Positions 25,955 to 35,717 of a DNA stretch of 64,000 nt are shown here, in pieces; position 1 is the first letter of the stretch, and every line of letters starts with the position of its first letter. The translations under genes and the position numbers were made by a program. Origin of the DNA: HXMU1420-13 sp965601825 (lineage in GTDB: Bacteria; Bacteroidota; Rhodothermia; Balneolales; Balneolaceae); contig OZ271839.1 of assembly GCA_965601825.1 (NCBI GenBank), positions 1,860,001 through 1,924,000 of the forward strand. The letters run 5' to 3'. Under the pieces are notes generated by a model. It did no database searches, was not told the DNA's origin, and saw nothing but the letters and a program-made list of their open reading frames with translations.

Positions 25955-25993
25955 ATAAAAAAGCCAACCCATTTCTGAGTTGGCTTTAAAAGT
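25955..25993. terminator. Bidirectional intrinsic terminator
   Basis: AAGCCAAC (25961-25968) pairs with GTTGGCTT (25979-25986), with a run of A before and T/A after. It separates the VWA lipoprotein gene from the convergent odhA gene. Confidence 0.85.
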
Positions 25994-26007
25994 CTAAGAT
26001 GCTGGTT

Positions 26008-29000
26008 CTAAATTTTCATGGCGTCTTCTACCAGTTTGGCCTGCTCCGCATCGTGCATTGCTTTTTGCCCTGCTGCCGGTGAAGCTGAAGCTTGACGTCC
26101 TGTATATCTCAGTTTTTGTCCTGAATCGAATGTCTCCATGAATCTTGGAGCTACAAAGTGCCAGGCACCCATATTCTTTGGTTCTTCCTGGCACCAAACT
26201 ATTTCATTCACATTTGGCATTGAATTCAGGTAATCTCGAATATCCTGATCAGGGAATGGATATATCTGTTCTAGTCGAGCAATTCCAACATTCTCTATGT
26301 TGTTGTCTTTCTGATATTTGAGAAGATCGTAATATACCTTACCGGAACACACTACCAATCTTTCAAGCTTATTTGAATCAGCGGATTCATCTTGAATAAA
26401 TGGTTCGAATCTTCCATTCGCTAATTCTTCTGCATTTGAAGTAGCCATCGGATGTCGAAGTAAGCTTTTTGGGGACATCAATATCGTAGGCTTATACAAT
26501 TCACGAAGTGTTTGCATCCTCAACATATGGAAATATTGAGCAGGGGTTGTGAGGTTCATTACAAACATATTGTCTTCAGCACATAATTGAAGGAATCGCT
26601 CCAATCTGGCAGAAGAGTGTTCAGGTCCCTGTCCTTCGTAACCGTGAGGTAAATTCATTACAACCGAAGAGGTTTGTCCCCATTTTGCTTCACTTGATGA
26701 AATAAACTGATCAATAATAATTTGAGCACCATTCGCAAAATCACCAAATTGTGCTTCCCAAATTACCAGACATTTTCTGATTTGAGCACTATATCCAAAT
26801 TCGAAGCCAAGTGCTGCATATTCACTTAACAAGCTATTATGGATATGAAAATACGCCTGATCATCAGATAAATTGTTGAGTGGAGTAAATGTCTGTAAGG
26901 TCTCTGTACCATGAAGTACTGCGTGACGGTGTGCAAAGGTACCGCGCTCAACATCCTGTCCGGTTAATCTAACTGTTCTACCGGATTTGAGTAATGTTCC
27001 GAATGCTAATGCTTCTGCAAAACCCCAATCAATTTTCTTCTCATTCTTTTGAACCAATTCAGCGCGCTTAGCAAGTTGACGAAGAAGTTTTGGATTGGCA
27101 TCAAAGTCTTTTGGTACTGTGTTTATTTTAACAGCAATATCAGTGAGTTCCTGTATACTACTTTTTGAATCCGGTACTTCAGGCCAATCTTTTTGTGGTA
27201 GCTCAACTCTATCGAATAATGCATCCTGTTCACCAAGATTCGGTGCCTTTTTAGCATCTTCGAATGCATCATGTAACAGATCTTCAAAATCTTTAAAAAT
27301 AGCTTGAGTTTCCTCCTCGGTTAACTCATTATTTTTAACAAGATGTTCGGTATATAAGTCGCGTACAGTTCGATGATCGTTGATTTCTTTATATAAACCC
27401 GGTTGTGTAAATGCAGGTTCATCACCTTCATTATGGCCATGTTTTCTATAGCCAATCAAATCGATGATTACATCTTTTCCAAATCTTTGTCGGTATTCAA
27501 GTGCCATTTGGATGGCATGAACAGCTGCTTCAGGTCTATCTCCATTCACGTGGAAAATAGGAGCTAAAACGGTTTTGGCAAGATCAGAGGCATATTCTGT
27601 AGAACGACCATCTTTTGGTAGAGTTGTGAAGCCAATTTGGTTATTTATAATAACATGAATGGTACCACCGGTTTTATAACCCTCAAGCTGAGATAAGTTT
27701 AAAGTCTCAGCTACAACGCCCTGACCAGCGAAAGCGGCATCACCATGCATAAGAACTGGTAATATTCTTTTTTCAGCATCATCTTTTTCATGATGATCAA
27801 TGATTGAACGTACGGCACCTTCAACAACCGGATTTACTGCTTCCAAGTGTGAAGGATTCGGCATTAACTCAATGGCTACTTCAGCACCATTTTCTGCTTT
27901 ATGTTTCCCACGTGCTCCTAAATGATATTTCACGTCACCAGAACCCTGAATAGTGCTGGGATCGACATTTCCTTCGAATTCAGCAAAAACTCGGTGGTAA
28001 GGTTTATTCATAATATTCACAAGCATGTTTAAACGGCCACGGTGCGCCATGCCAATGAATATCTTCTCAATTTCTTTCTCACTTGCACCTTCAAGTAAGA
28101 AATGAATCATTGGAATTAGCGTGTCATTACCTTCCAATGAAAAGCGTTTATGACCTATATACTTCTTGTGGAGAAACTCCTCGAAGGCCATCGCCTGATT
28201 CAATTTATGAAGTATCTGCTTCTTGTTTTCATGCGTTAATTCAGGATCATTTCCATTTGATTCCATTTTCTCACGTAACCAACGGCGTTCTTCTAAATCG
28301 AGCAGGTGCATGTATTCAGCACCAATGCTTTCGCAGTAGGTATCACGAAGCTTTCTAATGATCTCTCGAAGCGTGGCTTTTTTCTCATCAGGGAAGAGCA
28401 TTCCACAGTAAAATTCACGATCCAGATCCCAAAGAGATAGACCATAGTATTCAAGATCTAATTCTGGATTATGCCCAGGCTCTTTTTCTAGTGGGTCAAT
28501 ATTAGCAAGAACATGTCCTCGCATTCTGTACATGTTGATAAGTCGCCAAACACCAATAGTTCTGCGATCTTCTAGAACAGATTTGCTTGCACCACCTCCT
28601 AATGCCCCGGTGAACATATCCTCACCGTATGGAATTGGCTCATAAGGAATCTCCAGATCAGTAAAAATATCCATCCAGAAATCAGAGTGACCTGTAAGCA
28701 GTTGACTTACTTTTTGGAGAAATGCGCCAGATTCAGCGCCTTGTATAATTCTATGATCGTAGGTACAGGTCATCGTCATCACTTTGCTGATACCAAGGTG
28801 ATTAAGCATGTCTTGTGACATGGCCTGATATTCAGCCGGATAATCAATAGCGCCCGTTGCGATAATCGAACCTTGACCTTCCATCAATCTCGGTACTGAC
28901 GAAACGGTACCTAAAGTTCCGGGATTTGTGATACTGATGGTTGTACCCTGAAAATCTTCGATCTGAAGCTTTCCATTTCGGGCTTTGCTTACCAAATCAG

Positions 29001-29649
29001 CGAAGGCGTATAAGAACTCTTTGAAGTTCATTTTATCTACGCCTTTGATGTTTGGAACTACCAGATTTCTTGTTCCATCTTTATTTGGAAGATCAACAGC
29101 AACACCGAGATTAACCTGTTCTGGGATTACTTTAAAATGGTCTTTACCATCAAAATGATACGTGTGATTGATAGAAGGGAATTCTTTTATAGCCTGTATT
29201 ACCGCCCAGCAAATAAAATGTGTGAAAGACGCTTTCGGTTCATGACGCTTTACTAAATGTCTGTTGATGATGGTACGATCTTCGATCATCATCTTAACAG
29301 GAAGAACACGGAGTGAGGTTGCAGTAGGCACCTCAAGACTTTGGTCCATGTTCTCAACAATCTTTGTAGCTACTCCCTTAATCTTCTTTAATTCAGCATT
29401 TTTAGGTGCTTCAGCTATCACTTTGCCTTTTGCCGGCATCACAACGGGTTCCATAGTTGGAGCAGCCGCGCCATTTGTTTTTGGCTTTTCAGTTGATGCT
29501 TCCGTTGAAACAATGGTTGTGGTTTCTGTTAATTCATCAAAATATTTCTGCCAATGAATTGGTACAGAATCCGGAGCAGATTTATACTGCTCGAACAATT
29601 CTTCTACTAGTGCTGAATTTGGCCCAAATAAGGCTTCTAGTGATTTCAA
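26008..29649 (-). CDS. odhA: Multifunctional 2-oxoglutarate dehydrogenase (E2-like domain fused to thiamine-diphosphate E1)
   Basis: 1213 residues. Order: an N-terminal E1-type helix FGPNSALVEELFEQYKSAP (about 8-26), a low-complexity Pro/Ala/Thr linker, an acyltransferase domain (about 90-330) with the catalytic TYDHRIIQGAESG, and a full E1 domain (about 380-1213) with FIGMAHRGRLNML, MHGDAAFAGQGVV, GDRPEA and HGYEGQGPEHSSARLERFLQL. No lipoyl domain is present, as in the actinobacterial OdhA/Kgd type, which works with a separate lipoylated E2 and E3. It feeds the TCA cycle by converting 2-oxoglutarate to succinyl-CoA. No sucB or lpd is adjacent. The gene is monocistronic, divergent from pepF. 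Confidence 0.94.
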   Translation of the reverse strand: MKSLEALFGPNSALVEELFEQYKSAPDSVPIHWQKYFDELTETTTIVSTEASTEKPKTNGAAAPTMEPVVMPAKGKVIAEAPKNAELKKIKGVATKIVENMDQSLEVPTATSLRVLPVKMMIEDRTIINRHLVKRHEPKASFTHFICWAVIQAIKEFPSINHTYHFDGKDHFKVIPEQVNLGVAVDLPNKDGTRNLVVPNIKGVDKMNFKEFLYAFADLVSKARNGKLQIEDFQGTTISITNPGTLGTVSSVPRLMEGQGSIIATGAIDYPAEYQAMSQDMLNHLGISKVMTMTCTYDHRIIQGAESGAFLQKVSQLLTGHSDFWMDIFTDLEIPYEPIPYGEDMFTGALGGGASKSVLEDRRTIGVWRLINMYRMRGHVLANIDPLEKEPGHNPELDLEYYGLSLWDLDREFYCGMLFPDEKKATLREIIRKLRDTYCESIGAEYMHLLDLEERRWLREKMESNGNDPELTHENKKQILHKLNQAMAFEEFLHKKYIGHKRFSLEGNDTLIPMIHFLLEGASEKEIEKIFIGMAHRGRLNMLVNIMNKPYHRVFAEFEGNVDPSTIQGSGDVKYHLGARGKHKAENGAEVAIELMPNPSHLEAVNPVVEGAVRSIIDHHEKDDAEKRILPVLMHGDAAFAGQGVVAETLNLSQLEGYKTGGTIHVIINNQIGFTTLPKDGRSTEYASDLAKTVLAPIFHVNGDRPEAAVHAIQMALEYRQRFGKDVIIDLIGYRKHGHNEGDEPAFTQPGLYKEINDHRTVRDLYTEHLVKNNELTEEETQAIFKDFEDLLHDAFEDAKKAPNLGEQDALFDRVELPQKDWPEVPDSKSSIQELTDIAVKINTVPKDFDANPKLLRQLAKRAELVQKNEKKIDWGFAEALAFGTLLKSGRTVRLTGQDVERGTFAHRHAVLHGTETLQTFTPLNNLSDDQAYFHIHNSLLSEYAALGFEFGYSAQIRKCLVIWEAQFGDFANGAQIIIDQFISSSEAKWGQTSSVVMNLPHGYEGQGPEHSSARLERFLQLCAEDNMFVMNLTTPAQYFHMLRMQTLRELYKPTILMSPKSLLRHPMATSNAEELANGRFEPFIQDESADSNKLERLVVCSGKVYYDLLKYQKDNNIENVGIARLEQIYPFPDQDIRDYLNSMPNVNEIVWCQEEPKNMGAWHFVAPRFMETFDSGQKLRYTGRQASASPAAGQKAMHDAEQAKLVEDAMKI

Positions 29650-29895
29650 GGGATAATCCTCAGTTAGTTTTTAAATCGATTTAAAAGGATGAAATGATTT
29701 TCGGGAGAAAGTGAGCGTTCTTAAATGCTTTTATTGCTAATGAAAGCGGTTTTAAAGGTACGTAGTTGTGGTTTAAAAAACACAATAATCGATTTTCTAA
29801 ACTTATGATTCATTGGTGATTCTCAGCTTTTTCTACTTTAAAAGGCATTTCTCAAACGCTATATTCCAATCAATTTAAAATTGGAGACTATCAAC

Positions 29896-31698
29896 ATGAG
29901 TGACACCCCCGCAAAATCAATTACAGGAGCAGAAGAAATTAATTGGGATTTGAGCGATTTATATGCTTCAAGCGAGGACCCTAATCTAGCCAAAGACAAA
30001 AATGAGATTTTAAATGAAGCTGATGCCTTTGCAAATAAATACAAAGGCAAAATTGCCGGTTTAAATACAGCTGAATTCAAAGAAATGCTTCAAGAATATG
30101 AGGCTTTACAGGACAAAGGTGGGAAAATTGGTTCCTTTGCATATTTGCAGTGGAGTACGAACACAACAAATCCTGATTTTGGGAAATTAGTACAAGAATC
30201 AAACGAATTAGGTTCGGAATTAAGTCAAAAATTGGTTTTTCTGGATGTAGAATGGATGCAGGTTTCTGATGAGGATGCTCAAAAATTAATTAATGCTCCG
30301 GAACTCGCTTTCTACACACATTATTTAGAGTCTTCCCGCAGATATAAAAATCATGTGTTAAAAGAGGAACAAGAGCAAATCCTATCTGCGAAAGGTGTAA
30401 CCGGAAGAAGTGCCTGGGTTCGTTTCTTTGATGAGACTCTGGGGCAAGCTAAGTTTGAATTGGATGGAAAAGAATATTCAGAGCAGGAAGTTTTAAGTAA
30501 GCTTCATGACGGTGATCGTGAATTAAGAGTTAGGGCTCACGCATCTTTAACAAAGAAATTCAAGGAGCTCGCACATCCGTTAACTTATGTTTTCAATACA
30601 CTATTAGCCGATAAAAGTACCAACGATAAGTTGCGAAAATATCCAAGTTGGATTACATCCAGAAATATGGCTAATGAAACGGATGATGCCACAGTAGACG
30701 CGTTGGTAAATGCAGTAACTTCTCATTATCCGCTGGTTCAGCGTTATTACAAGTTGAAAGCAAAATTGCTTGGACTGGATGAAATGTTCGATTATGATCG
30801 CTACGCCCCAATGATGCAAAATGAAGCTACCATTACCTGGGAAGATGCTCGAAAAATGGTAATGGAATCATACACTGAATTTCATCCAGAGATGGGGGAG
30901 ATTACCAACAAATTCTTCGAGAAAAATTGGATTGATGCTGCTATTAAATCTGGAAAAAGAGGTGGGGCATATTCAGCAAGTACGGTTCCTTCGGTGCACC
31001 CATATGTTTTCATGAACTTTGATGGAAAGATTAGAGATGTTCAAACGCTGGCACATGAATTAGGCCATGGCGTTCATCAATATCTAAGTCGCCAGCAAGG
31101 ACCACTACAGGCTGGAACTCCACTAACAACTGCAGAAACGGCATCCGTTTTTGGGGAAATGTTGGTATTTCAAAATCTATTGAAAGAGCTTTCTGATCCA
31201 AAAGAAAAACTAGCACTTATCATTGGTAAAATTGACGATACCATTGCTACTGTATTCCGTCAAATTTCAATGAATCGCTTTGAAAATGCTATGCACACTG
31301 CTCGCAGAGAAGAAGGTGAGTTAACCACTGATAAATTCTCTGAATTATGGATGGAACAGCAGAAAGCACTATACGGTGATTCTATTACTTTAACTGAAGA
31401 GTATGGAATTTGGTGGAGCTACATTCCTCATTTCTTGCATACTCCTGGTTACGTATATGCTTATGCATTTGGTGAATTGCTGGTATTAGCTCTTTATGAA
31501 GAATTCACTCAAAATCCCGATGGGTTTGCAGATCGATATATGGAATTATTGAGTGCAGGTGGCTCTGAATGGCCACACGATCTAGTAGCTAAAATGGGAC
31601 TTGATATTCGTGATCCGGAATTCTGGAATAAAGGATTATCGTCCTTTGAAAAAATGATTAATGAGGCAGAACAACTAGCAAATGAGTTAGAAGATTAA
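29896..31698 (+). CDS. pepF: Oligoendopeptidase F-type M3 peptidase
   Basis: 600 residues from ATG 29896, which has GGAG nine bases before it; a TTG at 29881 is rejected. The zinc motif is LAHELGHGVHQYL with His387, Glu388 and His391, and the third ligand Glu lies about 25 residues on in TTAETASVFGEMLV. The M3 helical N-terminal half (20-300) and the C-terminal HFLHTPGYVYAYAFGELLVL are typical of PepF. No signal peptide, so it hydrolyses oligopeptides in the cytoplasm. Divergent from odhA across about 245 bases in which I see no other gene. Confidence 0.95.
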   Translation: MSDTPAKSITGAEEINWDLSDLYASSEDPNLAKDKNEILNEADAFANKYKGKIAGLNTAEFKEMLQEYEALQDKGGKIGSFAYLQWSTNTTNPDFGKLVQESNELGSELSQKLVFLDVEWMQVSDEDAQKLINAPELAFYTHYLESSRRYKNHVLKEEQEQILSAKGVTGRSAWVRFFDETLGQAKFELDGKEYSEQEVLSKLHDGDRELRVRAHASLTKKFKELAHPLTYVFNTLLADKSTNDKLRKYPSWITSRNMANETDDATVDALVNAVTSHYPLVQRYYKLKAKLLGLDEMFDYDRYAPMMQNEATITWEDARKMVMESYTEFHPEMGEITNKFFEKNWIDAAIKSGKRGGAYSASTVPSVHPYVFMNFDGKIRDVQTLAHELGHGVHQYLSRQQGPLQAGTPLTTAETASVFGEMLVFQNLLKELSDPKEKLALIIGKIDDTIATVFRQISMNRFENAMHTARREEGELTTDKFSELWMEQQKALYGDSITLTEEYGIWWSYIPHFLHTPGYVYAYAFGELLVLALYEEFTQNPDGFADRYMELLSAGGSEWPHDLVAKMGLDIRDPEFWNKGLSSFEKMINEAEQLANELED

Positions 31699-31785
31699 AA
31701 TTCTAATTTCCCAATTGTTTAGTACATTCAACGGAATAGAATTTTAGGTTATCTAACTATTTGATTTAAGGATTTCAGCGCAAGA

Positions 31786-33249
31786 ATGTCATTTGATCGA
31801 CAAGAAAAAGCTCTACGGGAATTTAAACAGATCATGGCTGATCTGGTTCACCTGTTAAGGACTTCAGCAAGAGTACAACTAGCCTATATGTGTTGGGTTA
31901 ATCATGCCAGACAACAGTTTGTTTGGGAGAGTAACAGCACAAATCTCCCAAATGTGATGTTTAAAGACAGAGTAGCTTTCGAACATCATTTTTTGAATGA
32001 TTACAAAGAGATTACTGAAATTGTTCAGTTAAAAATTGGTGAAGATATTGCCAAAGGAAAACTTGGGCATTACTTCAATTTTGTAAGTGCAAAATACATG
32101 ACCATTATTCCTTTTATCAATAAAGGAGAAACAGTAGCTCTTACTGTATTGGAATCAGAATCAGAAATGAACCTGAGAGATTTAAATGACCAACTTCACG
32201 CTTATAACAATGCCCTGGTTAATGTTCTTGATACCTACCTTGAAGTTGTAGATTTGCATGAACAACAAAAAGAATGGGAAGATTACGAACTATCGTTAAA
32301 CGCTCTGGATTATCGACTACACAGAGTAGAATTACTTTCTAGAATGTTAGAAGAAATGCAACTGTTCTTACCTAATGGTGGAGTTAGCTTGGTTGCACCA
32401 ACAATGGATGGATGGAGTAATGTACTTACCTCTAAGTTTGCCAGAAATGCACCTGCTTTAGGGCTTCAAATGGAGGATAAGTCTGTAGCTTATGATGCAA
32501 TAGAGAAAGGTCAACCTGTTTTTAACATGCATTTCAACAGTAATCCTAAACTAGTATCCAGCAAAGAGGGGAGAGTTGAAGGGGCAAGTTTTGCAATGCC
32601 ATTGTTAATTCACGATCGCAGACAGGCAGTTGTAGTTGCTTATGATTCTGATCCACTTTCTTTTAAAGAATCGACCAAGCATAAACTTGCAAATCTTGTT
32701 CGAATCGCATCTTTGGCTATTCAATCTGTTGTGAAAAAATCGGGTATGACCGAAGAGCTTCTTACTGAAAACTACGGTGCGATAATGACCGAGTTATGGG
32801 AAGCCGCTTTGGAGAATGAAATTAAAAAGAATCAAAGTGGTAAGAATAGCCATACCTGGTTTGGTTTGATTACCCCTGATGATCTTTCATCACTAAGAAC
32901 CAAACATCGTTTAGAAGATCTACATAGAATTCAGAAAGATTTTGTTACCTTTTTAAATCCATCAAAGCATGGGATTCCGGGATACATCGGGTTTAATTCT
33001 GATTATGTATATGCCTTCATCCTTCAAAGTAATTCTGAATCTGCTGTAAATGACTGGATGGATAGTGTCAGGACAAAATTAGCTCATGGTCTTAAACTAT
33101 CAGCCGGTGGTACACTCGATGTAAGTTTTAAAGCCGGGTATACCAAGCTCTCAACTGAAGATTCAAACGCATACCAGGTGTTGACAAAAGCAAAGAAAGC
33201 ATTAAGTGAAGTGGTAAAAAACGAGGAGCTAGAACTCTTCGAGGCTTAA
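31786..33249 (+). CDS. GAF-like sensory protein with degenerate GGDEF-like C-terminus
   Basis: 487 residues. Two GAF-like alpha/beta regions (about 20-155 and 190-320) are separated by a coiled-coil-like helix (DLHEQQKEWEDYELSLN). The C-terminal 150 residues follow the layout of a GGDEF domain: LRTKHRLEDLHRIQKDFVTF, then GYIGFNSDYVYAFILQ where GG[DE]EF would lie, and FKAGYTKLSTEDSNAYQVLTKAKKAL like the closing strand-helix. The signature and metal site are lost, so cyclase activity is not expected; a binding or scaffold role is more likely. No signal peptide or membrane helix. Its TAA overlaps the ATG of deoB in TAATG, so translation is coupled. Domain assignment is by pattern, not proven. 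Confidence 0.6.
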   Translation: MSFDRQEKALREFKQIMADLVHLLRTSARVQLAYMCWVNHARQQFVWESNSTNLPNVMFKDRVAFEHHFLNDYKEITEIVQLKIGEDIAKGKLGHYFNFVSAKYMTIIPFINKGETVALTVLESESEMNLRDLNDQLHAYNNALVNVLDTYLEVVDLHEQQKEWEDYELSLNALDYRLHRVELLSRMLEEMQLFLPNGGVSLVAPTMDGWSNVLTSKFARNAPALGLQMEDKSVAYDAIEKGQPVFNMHFNSNPKLVSSKEGRVEGASFAMPLLIHDRRQAVVVAYDSDPLSFKESTKHKLANLVRIASLAIQSVVKKSGMTEELLTENYGAIMTELWEAALENEIKKNQSGKNSHTWFGLITPDDLSSLRTKHRLEDLHRIQKDFVTFLNPSKHGIPGYIGFNSDYVYAFILQSNSESAVNDWMDSVRTKLAHGLKLSAGGTLDVSFKAGYTKLSTEDSNAYQVLTKAKKALSEVVKNEELELFEA

Positions 33250-34415
33250 TGGGAAACTGTTACTTAATCATCATCGATGGATTGGGTGTCGGAGCCCAGG
33301 AGGATGCCCATATATATGGCGATGAAGGCTCTAATACTCTTGGAAATGTTTCCAGAGAAACCAAAGTTGAACTACCCAATCTGGGGAAAATGGGAATTGG
33401 GAATATTATCCCATTAAAATCTATTCCTGAAGAAGCCAATCCTTCAGCTGCATTTGGAAAAATGAGGGAAGTATCCGGCGGAAAAGATTCAACAACCGGT
33501 CATTGGGAGATTGCTGGTGTTCAGCTTGAAAAACCTTTTCCAACCTATCCAAATGGTTTTCCAAATGAAGTTATAAAAGCTTTTTGTGATGGTATTGGTG
33601 TTGAAGGTGCATTATGTAACTTACCTTATTCAGGAACGGATTTAATTCGTGATTATGGAGAAGAGCACTTGAAAACCGGTAAACCACTTGTTTACACTTC
33701 AGCAGATTCTGTATTTCAGGTGGCTACTCACGATTCCATAACTTCGGTTAAAAAATTACATGAATGGTGTGACTTTGCACGAAATGAACTTTGTGTGGGT
33801 GAACACGAAGTTGGTCGGGTTATCGCTAGACCATTTTCTGGTGAGTCTGGTAATTTTTACCGATTAACTAACGATCGCAAAGACTTCTCGGCAATTCCAC
33901 CAAAAAATAATATTGTTCAGGCAGCTTTTGATTTTGGAATCAGAACGTATTCGATTGGAAAAATTATCGATTTATTTGCAGAACAGGGATTTTCAGATTA
34001 TCAGAAAACCAAGAGTAATGACGAAGGAATTCAGGTTCTCCTTAATACTATGGACAAAGTTGAGAATACATTCGTTTTCATCAATTTGATAGATACAGAT
34101 CAACTATTTGGTCATCGTCTAGATCCAGAAGGATTTGCAGGTAGTTTAAAAGAATTCGATGATGCTCTTCCTGAGATTCTATCGAAAATTAAAGATGATG
34201 ATCTCTTGATTATTACCGGTGATCATGGAAATGACCCATGTTCCACTTCTACCGATCATTCAAGGGAATTTGTGCCACTACTTGTCTACCCAAAACATCA
34301 AGCCGAAAAAGAAAATCTCGGTACCAGAGCAACTTTTGCAGATGTAGCAGCTACGATCGCAGATTTCTTCGATATTGATTTTGACACTACTGCACAATCA
34401 ATTCTGAAGAATTGA
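33249..34415 (+). CDS. deoB: Phosphopentomutase
   Basis: 388 residues of the alkaline-phosphatase superfamily. Metal and catalytic residues are visible: LIIIDGLGVGAQ (first Asp), GGKDSTTGHWE with the phosphorylated Thr, INLIDTDQLFGHR, and ITGDHGNDPCSTSTDHSREFVPLLVY. Length matches DeoB. It interconverts ribose 1-phosphate or deoxyribose 1-phosphate with the 5-phosphates in nucleoside salvage. Start ATG 33249 lies inside the stop of the preceding GAF-like gene, an arrangement that gives strict translational coupling. No other deo genes are close. Confidence 0.94.
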   Translation: MGNCYLIIIDGLGVGAQEDAHIYGDEGSNTLGNVSRETKVELPNLGKMGIGNIIPLKSIPEEANPSAAFGKMREVSGGKDSTTGHWEIAGVQLEKPFPTYPNGFPNEVIKAFCDGIGVEGALCNLPYSGTDLIRDYGEEHLKTGKPLVYTSADSVFQVATHDSITSVKKLHEWCDFARNELCVGEHEVGRVIARPFSGESGNFYRLTNDRKDFSAIPPKNNIVQAAFDFGIRTYSIGKIIDLFAEQGFSDYQKTKSNDEGIQVLLNTMDKVENTFVFINLIDTDQLFGHRLDPEGFAGSLKEFDDALPEILSKIKDDDLLIITGDHGNDPCSTSTDHSREFVPLLVYPKHQAEKENLGTRATFADVAATIADFFDIDFDTTAQSILKN

Positions 34416-34456
34416 ATTTCAATAAGATTTAATCAAATAATAAGTATAAGAATCCG

Positions 34457-34464
34457 TATATTTG
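34457..34464 (+). promoter_or_regulatory. Promoter -7 element of rpoD (TATATTTG)
   Basis: TATATTTG fits the Bacteroidota -7 consensus TAnnTTTG exactly. The expected RNA start is at about 34470, giving a leader of roughly 118 bases before the rpoD GTG. No convincing -33 element was found. Confidence 0.55.
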
Positions 34465-34475
34465 TTAGATTATTC

Positions 34476-34553
34476 AGATGGCGTGCAGTTGCCCAGAAGC
34501 TCAGAAACAAGGTTGCAACCATTCAGCTTAACACTATTCACTGCACCTGAATC
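34476..34553 (+). promoter_or_regulatory. Structured rpoD leader with Cys-rich mini-ORF
   Basis: An ATG at 34478 opens an 18-codon frame (MACSCPEAQKQGCNHSA, stop at 34531) in frame with rpoD but ended by TAA. The same bases can fold: GTGCAG (34483) with CTGCAC (34541), AAGCT with AGCTT, and GTTGC with GCAAC. A leader peptide, a small RNA or a regulatory stem are all possible; nothing decides yet. Confidence 0.35.
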
Positions 34554-34588
34554 GCGTATACGCAAATATTCACTAAAAAATATTAACT

Positions 34589-35443
34589 GTGGCAAAAAGT
34601 TCAGGAATTTCGACTCGTGAATCGGAATCGTTAGATCGTTATTTACACGAGATCGGGAAAGAAAAACTCATCACTCCAGACGATGAAGTACGTCTGGCGA
34701 AAGAGATTCAGAAAGGAAGTCAGAGAGCACTTGAGGATTTAACGAAAGCGAACCTACGTTTTGTGGTTTCGGTAGCGAAACAGTATCAAAATCAAGGATT
34801 GTCGCTTGGAGATTTGATTAACGAAGGAAATTTAGGTTTGATCAAAGCAGCTAAACGCTTTGATGAAACTCGTGGATTCAAATTCATTTCATATGCTGTT
34901 TGGTGGATTCGTCAGTCGATCCTTCAAGCACTTGCAGAGCAAAGTCGTATTGTGCGACTACCTTTGAACCGTGTTGGTGCTCTTAACAAAATTGGTAAAG
35001 AGCTTTCAAAATTAGAGCAGGAATATGAGCGCCTTCCATCTGCACACGAGCTAGCAGAAAGTCTTGAAATGACCGTTGGCGAAGTTGCAGATACATTAAA
35101 GATTTCTGGTCGACACCTATCAATGGATGCTCCATTCGCACAAGGTGAAGACAACAGGCTTTTAGATGTTCTTGAAAACGAAGAAATCCCAAATCCGGAT
35201 TTCGAGTTGATGGGCGAATCATTGAAAGTGGAAATCGAACGAGCACTTTCAAAATTGACTAAACGAGAAGCGGAAGTAATCAGACTTTACTTTGGAATCG
35301 GTCGTGAGCATTCATTAACGCTCGAAGAGATTGGTGAGCGTTTTGATCTAACACGCGAGCGTGTCCGTCAGATCAAGGAAAAAGCTCTAAGAAAACTTCG
35401 TCACCACAATCGAAGCGCTGCTTTAAGAGTTTATCTAGGATAA
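34589..35443 (+). CDS. rpoD: Primary RNA polymerase sigma factor (RpoD/SigA, short form)
   Basis: 284 residues from GTG 34589. Region 1.2 is SLDRYLHEIGKEKLITPDDE, region 2 is LRFVVSVAKQYQNQGLSLGD to GFKFISYAVWWIRQSILQAL, region 3 follows, and region 4 ends with LTLEEIGERFDLTRERVRQIKEKALRKLR. Region 1.1 is missing, as is usual for the primary sigma of Bacteroidota and relatives, which reads TAnnTTTG promoters. The gene is preceded by its own promoter and a structured leader and followed by a strong terminator. Confidence 0.95.
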   Translation: MAKSSGISTRESESLDRYLHEIGKEKLITPDDEVRLAKEIQKGSQRALEDLTKANLRFVVSVAKQYQNQGLSLGDLINEGNLGLIKAAKRFDETRGFKFISYAVWWIRQSILQALAEQSRIVRLPLNRVGALNKIGKELSKLEQEYERLPSAHELAESLEMTVGEVADTLKISGRHLSMDAPFAQGEDNRLLDVLENEEIPNPDFELMGESLKVEIERALSKLTKREAEVIRLYFGIGREHSLTLEEIGERFDLTRERVRQIKEKALRKLRHHNRSAALRVYLG

Positions 35444-35465
35444 ATAAATATTCTAATATAGATTT

Positions 35466-35500
35466 TAACCCCGTTCATTTACTTGTTCGGGGTTTTTTTA
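35466..35500 (+). terminator. Intrinsic terminator of rpoD
   Basis: AACCCCG (35467-35473) pairs with CGGGGTT (35488-35494), followed by a T run. The next 217 bases up to the chemotaxis receptor gene hold no other feature I can support. Confidence 0.92.
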
Positions 35501-35717
35501 TGCCCGGATATTTTCTTGAAAAGTATTATGCGATGTTTTTTTAAAGAACTTCAAATGCATAAAGGGGAGTAAAACACTGAAATTAAATTGATTAGATACC
35601 TGAAAAATGGATTAATCTAATAATCGAATGAGCTTATTAAATTTTATTTAATACCGATAAATCCATTGGACAATTTTCATCAAGTAATTGATGATCAAAA
35701 ACATAACATAAAAGACA

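Noticed and set aside
28083..28358. Plus-strand frame inside odhA
   Set aside because: Fully inside the coding region of a conserved enzyme on the other strand, with no recognisable domain.
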